DNA from: Bacteroidetes bacterium UBA2234
Lineage (GTDB): Bacteria; Bacteroidota; Bacteroidia; NS11-12g; UBA955
Length of the DNA stretch: 5,569 bases
Assembly (NCBI GenBank): GCA_002347985.1
Contig: DDYM01000063.1
Span: 387 to 5,955 of the forward strand
Direction: 5' to 3'
Shown piece after piece: positions 1 to 5,569 of this stretch. A program made the position numbers and the translations under genes. The first letter of the stretch is position 1, and every line of letters starts with the position of its first letter. The notes under the pieces are model-generated. The model searched no databases. It was not told the origin of the DNA and saw only the letters and a list, made by a program, of their open reading frames with translations.

Positions 1-53
1 CCCCGCCCCACTGAAATACAATTTCCACGCTAAATCCGATTTTAGAAACTAAA

Positions 54-1010
54 TTGCATCTCGCAACGAACCATTCCCAAAATATCATCGCACCGGATTG
101 CCATCGCCAACCACCGCACAGAAAACATCCATTGTCTACCAAACTCAGCATATCACCCACAGAAATCATTCGCCTAGAACACGGCAAATCCCTATCAACC
201 AATGATTTCGTGGCCGTTGAGGAACCCCTAGAAATCCGATTAACCGGAGCCAACCTAGAACCCAATACCCAAAAAAATATCGCCATAACGATGCGCACGC
301 CCGGAGACGACGAAGCCCTGGCCGCCGGATTTTTGTTTACCGAAGGCATCATAACATCCGCGAGCGACATCCTTGACATCGCAGCATCGCAAGACCAAAG
401 CAGCATCACGGTTCAACTTCGCGATACAGTGATCGTGGATCTTGATTCCATGGAACGACATTTTTACACCACTTCCAGTTGCGGAGTCTGCGGAAAGGCC
501 TCCATCGATGCCGTGCAAGTCAAATGCAAAATCGCCCTACCCCAAACCCAATGGAAGGTGAATGCTAGTCTACTTTTTGGACTGCCCGATATACTTCGCA
601 AAGCCCAATCTTCCTTTGAATTTACAGGGGGAATTCACGGCTGTGCCCTATTCAACCTGGGTGGAGAAATCATGGCCACGGCAGAGGATGTAGGACGTCA
701 TAACGCCTTAGACAAACTCATTGGCGCATGGCTCATGAATGCCAAAACGGATGAAATCAATGGTCAAAATTCCAAAAACCTCACCGATCTCTCCAACCAA
801 ATCCTTCTGCTTAGCGGACGTATTTCCTTTGAACTGGTCCAAAAAGCAGCCATGGCCGGCATCAGAATGATTGTCGCCGTAGGCGCACCAAGCAGTCTCG
901 CGATCGACCTCGCCGATGAACTCGGCATCACTCTTGTCGGATTTTTACGCGGCGAAAGATGCAATATTTACACCCACAGTCAAAGGGTGGAAACCCATTC
1001 CGAGGACTGA
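54..1010 (+). CDS. fdhD: FdhD, formate dehydrogenase accessory sulfurtransferase
   Basis: FdhD is a cytoplasmic factor that passes sulfur from a cysteine desulfurase (IscS in E. coli) to the bis-MGD molybdenum cofactor, which formate dehydrogenases need for activity. Numbered from the TTG at 54, the protein shows VAVEEPLEIRL at 53-63, the sulfur-relay CxxC as SSCGVCGKASID with C143 and C146, TGGIHGC at 191-197, the hallmark EDVGRHNALDK at 211-221, SGRISFE at 254-260 and GAPSSLAI at 277-284. The C-terminus is complete (stop TGA at 1008-1010). The start is uncertain. The TTG at 54 gives 318 residues with an atypical His/Pro-rich leader. The TTG at 132 gives 292 residues beginning STKLSISPTEIIRLEHG after the initiator, closer to the usual family length of about 260-280. 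An in-frame TGA at 12-14 rules out a start further upstream, and there is no in-frame ATG before the conserved core. Its likely client is the molybdoenzyme beginning at 3528. C197 is an extra cysteine beside the conserved TGG loop. Confidence 0.96.
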   Translation: MHLATNHSQNIIAPDCHRQPPHRKHPLSTKLSISPTEIIRLEHGKSLSTNDFVAVEEPLEIRLTGANLEPNTQKNIAITMRTPGDDEALAAGFLFTEGIITSASDILDIAASQDQSSITVQLRDTVIVDLDSMERHFYTTSSCGVCGKASIDAVQVKCKIALPQTQWKVNASLLFGLPDILRKAQSSFEFTGGIHGCALFNLGGEIMATAEDVGRHNALDKLIGAWLMNAKTDEINGQNSKNLTDLSNQILLLSGRISFELVQKAAMAGIRMIVAVGAPSSLAIDLADELGITLVGFLRGERCNIYTHSQRVETHSED

Positions 1011-1058
1011 ACTTAAAAAAATCGAATCGCGGAAAAGGCAACCACGGAAGAAACAACC

Positions 1059-1373
1059 ATGAAAATTCGCATCAAAGACAACCACATACGATTTCGAATT
1101 CAGGAAAACGAACTGGAAAACTTGCTCAGTGGCGGGTCATTAGAAACTGCGTTGTCTTTCCCAAACCAAACAATGACATGGGTGCTGCGTATTGGCGACC
1201 CAGAAGAACACCACGCCCATTACATCGATCAAAAATACATCATCGAATTGGGCCAAAGCACCCGTGAAATCTGGCGCGAAAACCCCAGGCAGTGCATCGC
1301 GTTTTCATCGAATCAGCCCACAGCCAACGCCCTTACTATTGAGGTAGAACTCGATTTGATGCGTGATAAATAA
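1059..1373 (+). CDS. Small DUF7009-like protein of unknown function
   Basis: A 104-residue soluble protein with no signal peptide or membrane segment. The opening MKIRIKDNHIRFRIQENELE matches my recollection of the DUF7009 family, whose members begin MKIRIKGNS-R-RL and occur in Bacteroidota and Cyanobacteria. No activity is established for the family as far as I know. Alternating hydrophobic residues (RIKDNHIRFRI, TWVLRIGD, KYIIELG, LTIEVELDL) suggest a mainly beta fold. The single Cys (residue 79) does not form a metal-binding motif. The ATG at 1059 is preceded by a GGAAG Shine-Dalgarno-like sequence at 1046-1050, 8 bases upstream, which is unusual in this window and supports the start. It lies 48 bases after fdhD on the same strand with no hairpin between them, so co-transcription is likely. 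Its stop codon is 4 bases from the end of the opposing methyltransferase gene. A role in molybdenum cofactor or formate dehydrogenase maturation is a guess from position only. Confidence 0.85.
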   Translation: MKIRIKDNHIRFRIQENELENLLSGGSLETALSFPNQTMTWVLRIGDPEEHHAHYIDQKYIIELGQSTREIWRENPRQCIAFSSNQPTANALTIEVELDLMRDK

Positions 1374-1377
1374 TTGA

Positions 1378-2004
1378 CTACAACGAGTAGCGATAAATAG
1401 AAACGTGAAAGTTTGATGCAAAATGTTTGAAGTTGTCTAAGATTTCAAATCCAGAATCAATTATGCTATCATTACAAACAGGATTCACGTACACAATATA
1501 AAGATTGGATTGATCTTCACTTCCATATTTGATGTAATTCGAAACTACCTTCGAAACAATTTCACATGGAAATGGATTAAATAGGTAGATCAAATTAAAT
1601 CCTGCAAATTCTGTCACTATCGAGGCATCTTTATTAAGCAGAAGGTCAGATGACATCTTAAACTTACGGAGGTTTCGCTTGCAAATCTCAACTAAATCAG
1701 GCTTTAATTCTACACCACCTACTTTGGTTATCCCAAATTTCTTAAATTTAATAATAGACAAACCTTTTCCTGAACCAAAATCCAATACGCCCGTGATTTC
1801 TTCCTTGGGAATGACTTTGAAAATTCTCGTAAGCAAACCCGGATAAAATGCGGTAGAATATGCGATATACAAGGGCTCATCGCTATTGGCAGGGTTTTTA
1901 GCCCTATATAAATCAGTGCCCCGAATTAAATCTAAGAATTGATGACTCCAATAAAAAAATCGAATTTTATTGGAATTGAAAATTTTTATTATTATTGATT
2001 TCAC
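1378..2004 (-). CDS. Class I SAM-dependent methyltransferase, substrate unknown
   Basis: A 208-residue protein with a Rossmann-type methyltransferase core. Motif I is VLDFGSGKG at 73-81 (SAM-binding glycine loop). Motif II is GVELKPDLVEICKRN at 97-111, where E99 is the likely ribose-binding acid. The motif IV region is NLIYLFNPFP at 137-146, and the Asn-Pro-Phe resembles the catalytic-loop signature of some N-methyltransferases, although such motifs also occur in other branches. The first 45 or so residues are basic and aromatic and may shape substrate recognition. The start is a GTG at 2004-2002. An in-frame stop lies three codons upstream, and there is no ATG within the first 116 codons, so a GTG start is the best choice. 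The gene is AT-rich, runs opposite to its neighbours, and shares an intergenic region with the PIG-L gene. The context suggests methylation of a sugar or small glycan precursor, but the sequence alone cannot identify the acceptor. A protein or nucleic acid target is not excluded. Confidence 0.85.
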   Translation of the reverse strand: MKSIIIKIFNSNKIRFFYWSHQFLDLIRGTDLYRAKNPANSDEPLYIAYSTAFYPGLLTRIFKVIPKEEITGVLDFGSGKGLSIIKFKKFGITKVGGVELKPDLVEICKRNLRKFKMSSDLLLNKDASIVTEFAGFNLIYLFNPFPCEIVSKVVSNYIKYGSEDQSNLYIVYVNPVCNDSIIDSGFEILDNFKHFASNFHVSIYRYSL

Positions 2005-2109
2005 CGTGATTCAAATTAAAACAATGATAGTAAGTTCAAGTAAAAAAATGGATTACTATTTTATAATATTCACAACTTTTTCAATTTTTTAACATTAATT
2101 GCTTGTCAA
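2005..2109. promoter_or_regulatory. AT-rich divergent intergenic region, probable promoters
   Basis: This 105-base gap separates the GTG of the minus-strand methyltransferase from the ATG of the plus-strand deacetylase, so at least two promoters facing outward are expected. It is very AT-rich with A and T runs. TATAAT occurs at 2062-2067 on the + strand but has no well-spaced -35 partner. On the minus strand TATCATTG (2029-2022) differs by one base from the Bacteroidota TAnnTTTG element, but I see no TTG at the right distance. The assignment is therefore positional, not motif-based. There is no Shine-Dalgarno sequence before the deacetylase ATG. Confidence 0.4.
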
Positions 2110-2739
2110 ATGATTAATTGGAATAAACATCGCATTTTAGTTATTGCCCCACATCTTGATGATGTAGAACTTGGCATGGGTGGTGTATTAAATCAAATAT
2201 GTAAGTCGGGCGCTGAAATTTTCTATATAGGTTTATCATTGCCACATCATGTTAACGAAAGGGTTTTCATGTCTGAATTTTGGGAAAGCCAAAAATATTA
2301 TCAAATCCCAAAAGAGAATTATTTCATCCATAATTACGATCCAAGGGACCTATTCTCGAAACGTGTTGAAATACTTCAAATGTTCTATGATTTTAATCAA
2401 AAATTCAAACCCAATGTTGTTTACGTGCCTGCCTCCACAGATATTCATCAATCTCATCAAGTAGTATTTGAAGAAGCTCGCAGAGCCTTTAAATACAGCT
2501 CCCTCTTGGGATATGAATTGCCCTGGAATCAATTTAAAACGTCGTCTGATTTTTTTGTAGAACTAAATCAAGATGATATTGACTGCAAGAAAAGCGCCAT
2601 CGACAGTTATAAAACGCAAAAAGAAAGGTCGTTTTTTGGAAATGATATTTTGATGGATTTGGCGAGAATCAGAGGCAAACAAATTGAAGTCAAATATGCA
2701 GAGTGTTTCGAAGTGATACGATGGATATCTCGAATTTAA
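2110..2739 (+). CDS. PIG-L/LmbE family N-acetyl-sugar deacetylase
   Basis: PIG-L/LmbE enzymes are zinc hydrolases that remove acyl groups, usually N-acetyl from GlcNAc-type sugars. This 209-residue protein shows the N-terminal signature as APHLDDVELGMGG at 13-25. By analogy with MshB, H15 and D18 are zinc ligands and D17 is the catalytic base. The third ligand is H116 in DIHQSHQVV (111-119), so the active site looks intact. In the usual AHPDDE motif the Pro after His is Leu here and the final Glu is Val. Further conserved-looking stretches are YELPW at 135-139 and KSAIDSYKTQ at 161-170. There is no signal peptide, so the protein is cytoplasmic. The ATG at 2110 follows an AT-rich leader with no Shine-Dalgarno. 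The gene overlaps the WbqC gene by 19 bases, implying one transcript and a shared pathway, probably preparation of an amino sugar for a surface glycan. BshB of bacillithiol synthesis is a related alternative, less likely given the shorter length and the neighbours. Confidence 0.9.
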   Translation: MINWNKHRILVIAPHLDDVELGMGGVLNQICKSGAEIFYIGLSLPHHVNERVFMSEFWESQKYYQIPKENYFIHNYDPRDLFSKRVEILQMFYDFNQKFKPNVVYVPASTDIHQSHQVVFEEARRAFKYSSLLGYELPWNQFKTSSDFFVELNQDDIDCKKSAIDSYKTQKERSFFGNDILMDLARIRGKQIEVKYAECFEVIRWISRI

Positions 2740-3443
2740 AATGTTCTGTTCATCAGCCACATTTTTTTCCATGGCTGGGATACCTTGCAAAAATAGCGAG
2801 CTCCGATGTCTTTGTTTTATTAGATGACGTTCAATTTACCCGTAGGAATTTCCAAAATAGATGTAAAATTATCAGCAGCAATGGTAAAGAAAATTGGATA
2901 AGCGTTCCTCTAAAAAGCGCATCACAAAGTAGTCGTATAAACCAAATGGAAATTGCTGCAAATTTTAGTCCGAATCAAATCATGGCTAAATTAGATGCCG
3001 TATACACCAAGAGCATTCATTATCAATCATTTCGCTCCGAAATTGCTGCCATCCTATATCATCCTCACGAGAAACTCATAGACCTCACAACGGAAACCAT
3101 GAAATGGTTGCTACATACGCTGAACATTCCACATCAGTTAGAATTTCTCTCGTCTTCAATGAATCTTTCCCATCAAATCGACCCCAACCAGAGGATAATC
3201 GACATTTGCAAACACTATTCAGCGACTCAGTATATTGCCGGTTCCGGAGGCAAAAATTATATGCATTTAGATATGTTTGAAGACGCAAATATTGAGGTTT
3301 GTTGGCAGGATTTCAAACACAATCCGATCCAATATTACAGCATTGATAATAAATTTCATTTTGGGTTAAGTTCATTGGATGCCATTTTTTCACTGGGTTC
3401 TGAGGCAACGCGTGCGTTGATTTACAGACATATATTGGATTAA
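2721..3443 (+). CDS. WbqC family protein, probable glycan-modifying enzyme
   Basis: WbqC-family proteins are encoded in O-antigen and other polysaccharide clusters. Their reaction is not firmly established to my knowledge, and transfer of an acyl or aminoacyl group to an amino sugar is a reasonable hypothesis only. The 240-residue sequence carries the family marks: HQPHFFPWLGY at 11-21, DVFVLLDDVQF at 29-39, the NR pair at 46-47, WISVPLK at 59-65, YIAGSGGKNY at 171-180 and LSSLDAIFSLG at 216-226. Length is typical. The ATG at 2721 is preferred: it has GAAG at 2710-2713 seven bases upstream, and the family core begins soon after. A GTG at 2703 would add six residues. The start lies inside the end of the PIG-L gene (19-base overlap), so the two are probably translationally coupled. 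In the single lines counted, GC rises from 35-38% at 2761-2820 and 2881-2940 to 45% at 3061-3120, closer to the flanking molybdoenzyme genes than the two preceding genes are. Confidence 0.93.
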   Translation: MDISNLKCSVHQPHFFPWLGYLAKIASSDVFVLLDDVQFTRRNFQNRCKIISSNGKENWISVPLKSASQSSRINQMEIAANFSPNQIMAKLDAVYTKSIHYQSFRSEIAAILYHPHEKLIDLTTETMKWLLHTLNIPHQLEFLSSSMNLSHQIDPNQRIIDICKHYSATQYIAGSGGKNYMHLDMFEDANIEVCWQDFKHNPIQYYSIDNKFHFGLSSLDAIFSLGSEATRALIYRHILD

Positions 3444-3447
3444 ATTA

Positions 3448-3487
3448 CAACCACTTTTTATTTTGGTTGAAAAACCCTTGATGGGTT
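3448..3487. other. Two adjacent short inverted repeats after WbqC gene
   Basis: CAACCA at 3448-3453 pairs perfectly with TGGTTG at 3464-3469 around a 10-base T-rich loop. AACCC at 3473-3477 pairs with GGGTT at 3483-3487 around a 5-base loop (TTGAT). Neither is followed directly by a T tract, so they are not classical terminators. They could help to end the PIG-L/WbqC transcript or protect its 3' end. Stems of 5-6 pairs can arise by chance in AT-rich DNA. Confidence 0.3.
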
Positions 3488-3511
3488 CACCAAAAGAATT
3501 TGGTATTTTTG
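3478..3511 (+). promoter_or_regulatory. Candidate Bacteroidota-type promoter for the molybdoenzyme gene
   Basis: TATTTTTG at 3504-3511 is an exact match to the Bacteroidota -7 consensus TAnnTTTG. A TTG at 3478-3480 lies 23 bases upstream, at the long end of the accepted spacing for the -33 element. Transcription would start near 3516-3520, leaving a very short leader before the ATG at 3528. The same bases form the T-rich tail of the possible terminator hairpin at 3489-3504, so one of the two readings may be wrong. Confidence 0.35.
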
Positions 3512-3516
3512 ATTTT
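3489..3516 (+). terminator. Weak candidate terminator for the PIG-L/WbqC operon
   Basis: ACCAAA at 3489-3494 pairs perfectly with TTTGGT at 3499-3504 around the 4-base loop AGAA, followed by a T-rich run (ATTTTTGATTTT, 3505-3516). The order of hairpin then T tract fits intrinsic termination, but the stem is only six pairs with two G-C pairs. It lies about 45 bases after the WbqC stop codon and just before the next gene. Confidence 0.3.
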
Positions 3517-3527
3517 CAGAGTACACC

Positions 3528-5569
3528 ATGGCGAACAATAAGCACATCAAAAACACCTCACACGACACTTCAACTACACAGGTTCACGCCGAAACACCGG
3601 AGCAGTTGCTCAACCTAAAGTTGCATAAACCCAGTGTTTCCGCGGCAGGTATAACCGGTGTGAAAGTCGCCGTGCAACACGTGCTCAAAGAAATGAATGT
3701 CGCCCGAGGTGCCAAAGCCCTCTTTGCCCTCAACCAAAAAGGCGGATTTGACTGCCCCAGTTGTGCTTGGCCTGATCCCGATGACGAGCGCTCTCCCATC
3801 GGTGAATATTGTGAAAACGGTGCCAAAGCCGTGGCCGACGAAGCCACAACCAAGCGATTGACCCCCGATTTTTTTGCCAAAAACAGTGTAGCGGATTTGT
3901 CGTTGCTCAACGATTATGAAATCGGAAAGAAAGGTCGTATCGCACAGCCCATGTACCTCGCCGAAGGTGCATCGCACTACACTCCCATCAGCTGGGACGA
4001 TGCCTTCTGGAAAATCGCATCGCATTTAAACAAACTCAAATCGCCCGATGAGGCGGTGTTTTATACAAGCGGACGCACATCGAACGAAGCCGCGTTTTTG
4101 TATCAACTTTTTGCCCGCGAATACGGCACCAATAACCTCCCCGATTGCTCCAACATGTGCCACGAATCCAGTGGTGTGGCCCTCAACGAGAGCGTGGGCA
4201 TCGGAAAAGGTTCGGTAAAACTCGAAGATTTCTACAAGGCCGAAGCCATCCTGATCATTGGTCAGAACCCCGGCACCAACCACCCTCGCATGCTCAGTGC
4301 ATTGCAAAAAGCGAAGGAGAGCGGCGCCACCATTATCTCTATTAATCCATTGCCCGAAACCGGCCTGATTGCATTCTCGGATCCGCAATCGGTAAAGGGC
4401 GCGTTGGGTATCAAAGCCAGACTCACGGATATTTTCTTGCAGGTGAAGCTCAACGGCGACATGGCGCTGATTCAAGCCATCGAAAAGTTGCTGCTCGAAG
4501 AGGAGAAGAAGGCTCCGGGAACAGTATTAGACCACAATTTCATTGCCAACAACACCCAAGGATTTGATGCTTGGAAGCAGAATATCGAAGCGCAATCGCT
4601 AGAAAAACTCATCGAACAAACCGGCCTCAGACAGTGGCAAATTGATGAAACGGTGGCGGCACTCAAAGACAAAACCAAGATCATTGCTTGCTGGGCGATG
4701 GGACTCACACAGCACAAAAACGCGGTGGACACCATCAAAGAAGTGGTGAATTTGCTGCTCATCAAGGGCAGTATCGCCAAGGAAGGCGCTGGCACTTGTC
4801 CCGTTCGAGGTCACTCCAACGTGCAAGGCGATCGTACCATGGGCATCTACGAAAAACCACCCCAAGCGTTCTTGGATCGCATCGAAAAAGCGTTTGGATT
4901 TCACCCGCCTCAAGCCCACGGCTACGATGTGGTTGATTGTATCCACGCGATGCAAAAAGGCGATGCAAAAGTGTTCTTTGCGATGGGTGGAAACTTCTTG
5001 TCGGCCAGCCCCGATACAGAATACACGGCCAATGCCTTGCAAAATTGCGACCTTACGGTGCAGGTTTCTACCAAGTTAAATCGCAGCCATTTGGTGACAG
5101 GCAAGGAAGCCATCATCCTCCCCTGTTTCGGCAGGTCTGATTCCGATATCATCAACGGCGAGCACCAATTTGTCACTTGCGAAAACTCCATGGGCGTAGT
5201 GCAGATGTCGAAAGGAAAACTCAAACCCGTTTCCGGCGATCTCCGTAGCGAACCCCAAATTGTGATTGGTTTGGCAAAGGCGACATTGGGTAGTAAAAGT
5301 GTGATTCCTTGGGATAAATATGCTACTCATTACGACCACATTCGCGATGCAATTGAGGCCAGTATCCCTGGTTTTGATAATTACAATGAGCGCGCGCGCG
5401 AAATGGGTGGATTCTATTTGCCCAACTCAGCCCGCGACGGAAAGTGGAATACCTTGAATGGCAAAGCCAATTTTAATGTCGCAACACCCGTGGCTATCAC
5501 CGTGGCCGACGATGAATTGATGATGATGACGATTAGAAGTCATGACCAATTCAACACCACCATTTATGG
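3528..5569 (+). CDS. FdhF/YdeP-like molybdopterin oxidoreductase alpha subunit, 3' partial
   Basis: The gene is open to the window end with 680 codons present. Relatives such as E. coli YdeP are about 760 residues, so roughly 80 are missing. It belongs to the DMSO reductase superfamily, in the FdhF-like alpha-subunit group, and binds bis-MGD. C76 and C79 (GGFDCPSCAWPDP) with C95 (EYCENGAKA) are candidate Fe-S ligands. DCSNMCHESSGV at 206-217 aligns with the active-site loop of formate dehydrogenase H (DCCARV-Sec-HGPSV), placing C211 at the selenocysteine position as presumed Mo ligand, followed by H212. Further landmarks are IIGQNPGTNHPR at 243-254, CPVRGHSNVQGDRTMG at 424-439 and TIRSHDQFNTTIY at 668-680, the beginning of the C-terminal dinucleotide-binding domain. 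There is no Tat signal, so it is cytoplasmic. ATG 3528 is the first in-frame ATG after an in-frame TGA at 3510-3512. FdhD upstream is its likely maturation factor. The substrate is unproven: formate is possible, but many YdeP-type members have no known substrate. Confidence 0.94.
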   Translation, partial: MANNKHIKNTSHDTSTTQVHAETPEQLLNLKLHKPSVSAAGITGVKVAVQHVLKEMNVARGAKALFALNQKGGFDCPSCAWPDPDDERSPIGEYCENGAKAVADEATTKRLTPDFFAKNSVADLSLLNDYEIGKKGRIAQPMYLAEGASHYTPISWDDAFWKIASHLNKLKSPDEAVFYTSGRTSNEAAFLYQLFAREYGTNNLPDCSNMCHESSGVALNESVGIGKGSVKLEDFYKAEAILIIGQNPGTNHPRMLSALQKAKESGATIISINPLPETGLIAFSDPQSVKGALGIKARLTDIFLQVKLNGDMALIQAIEKLLLEEEKKAPGTVLDHNFIANNTQGFDAWKQNIEAQSLEKLIEQTGLRQWQIDETVAALKDKTKIIACWAMGLTQHKNAVDTIKEVVNLLLIKGSIAKEGAGTCPVRGHSNVQGDRTMGIYEKPPQAFLDRIEKAFGFHPPQAHGYDVVDCIHAMQKGDAKVFFAMGGNFLSASPDTEYTANALQNCDLTVQVSTKLNRSHLVTGKEAIILPCFGRSDSDIINGEHQFVTCENSMGVVQMSKGKLKPVSGDLRSEPQIVIGLAKATLGSKSVIPWDKYATHYDHIRDAIEASIPGFDNYNERAREMGGFYLPNSARDGKWNTLNGKANFNVATPVAITVADDELMMMTIRSHDQFNTTIY

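Noticed and set aside
30..45. Inverted repeat CTAAA/TTTAG before fdhD
   Set aside because: A 5-pair AT-rich stem with no T tract and a position that fits no clear regulatory role. It could be chance. Bases 1-53 otherwise show no recognisable gene.
255..518. Minus-strand 87-residue frame within fdhD
   Set aside because: It is antisense to the conserved FdhD core and has no family features.
959..1267. 102-residue + strand frame overlapping fdhD's end and the DUF7009-like gene
   Set aside because: Its product is low-complexity, rich in basic residues, Asn, Gly and His. It overlaps two better-supported genes in another frame.
1374..3527. Insertion sequence or transposon boundaries around the AT-rich cassette
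   Set aside because: I found no transposase, terminal inverted repeats or matching direct repeats at its edges, so no mobile element is annotated.
4140..4170. Selenocysteine codon or SECIS element in the molybdoenzyme
   Set aside because: The position equivalent to selenocysteine 140 of FdhF is an ordinary TGC codon (C211), with no in-frame TGA in the gene.
3615..5042. Long minus-strand open frames (3615-4025, 4026-4475, 4599-5042) opposite the molybdoenzyme gene
   Set aside because: They are antisense to a clearly conserved coding sequence, share no recognisable domain, and follow from its codon composition. They are shadows.
5390..5400. Alternating GC run of 11 bases (possible Z-DNA tract)
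   Set aside because: It encodes the in-frame residues E-R-A-R-E of the molybdoenzyme and is too short to argue for a separate role.

Overview
The window most likely comes from a member of the Bacteroidota. The evidence is a WbqC-family gene, a small DUF7009-type gene beside fdhD, mostly AT-rich start regions without Shine-Dalgarno sequences, and a TAnnTTTG element (the Bacteroidota -7 consensus) upstream of the last gene. No genus can be named from the sequence alone.

The layout has three blocks. (1) Bases 54-1373, + strand: fdhD, the sulfur-transfer factor that activates the molybdenum cofactor of formate dehydrogenases, followed after 48 bases by a 104-residue DUF7009-like protein of unknown function. 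(2) Bases 1378-3443: an AT-rich insert-like block. It holds a minus-strand class I SAM methyltransferase that converges on the DUF7009-like gene with a 4-base gap. After a 105-base AT-rich divergent intergenic region come two overlapping + strand genes, a PIG-L/LmbE-type deacetylase and a WbqC-family protein. These three look like surface-glycan (amino-sugar) tailoring genes. (3) From 3528 to the window end, + strand: the first 680 residues of an FdhF/YdeP-like molybdopterin oxidoreductase alpha subunit. It has a Cys as presumed Mo ligand and three N-terminal Cys that fit an Fe-S cluster. It runs off the end of the window just inside its C-terminal dinucleotide-binding domain.

Blocks 1 and 3 belong together: FdhD is the maturation factor that an FdhF-type bis-MGD enzyme would need. 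Block 2 has no obvious link to formate or molybdenum metabolism. By hand count of single 60-base lines, its GC content is about 28-30% at 1441-1500 and 2281-2340, against 47-60% in three lines of the flanking genes (661-720, 4141-4200, 4501-4560). The simplest reading is a glycan-tailoring cassette inserted into, or retained within, a molybdoenzyme locus. No transposase, integrase, tRNA, CRISPR array or long repeat is visible.

I see no clearly unprecedented system. The best leads are the uncharacterised DUF7009-like partner of fdhD, the unknown substrate of the YdeP-type enzyme, and the undefined chemistry of the PIG-L/WbqC/methyltransferase trio.
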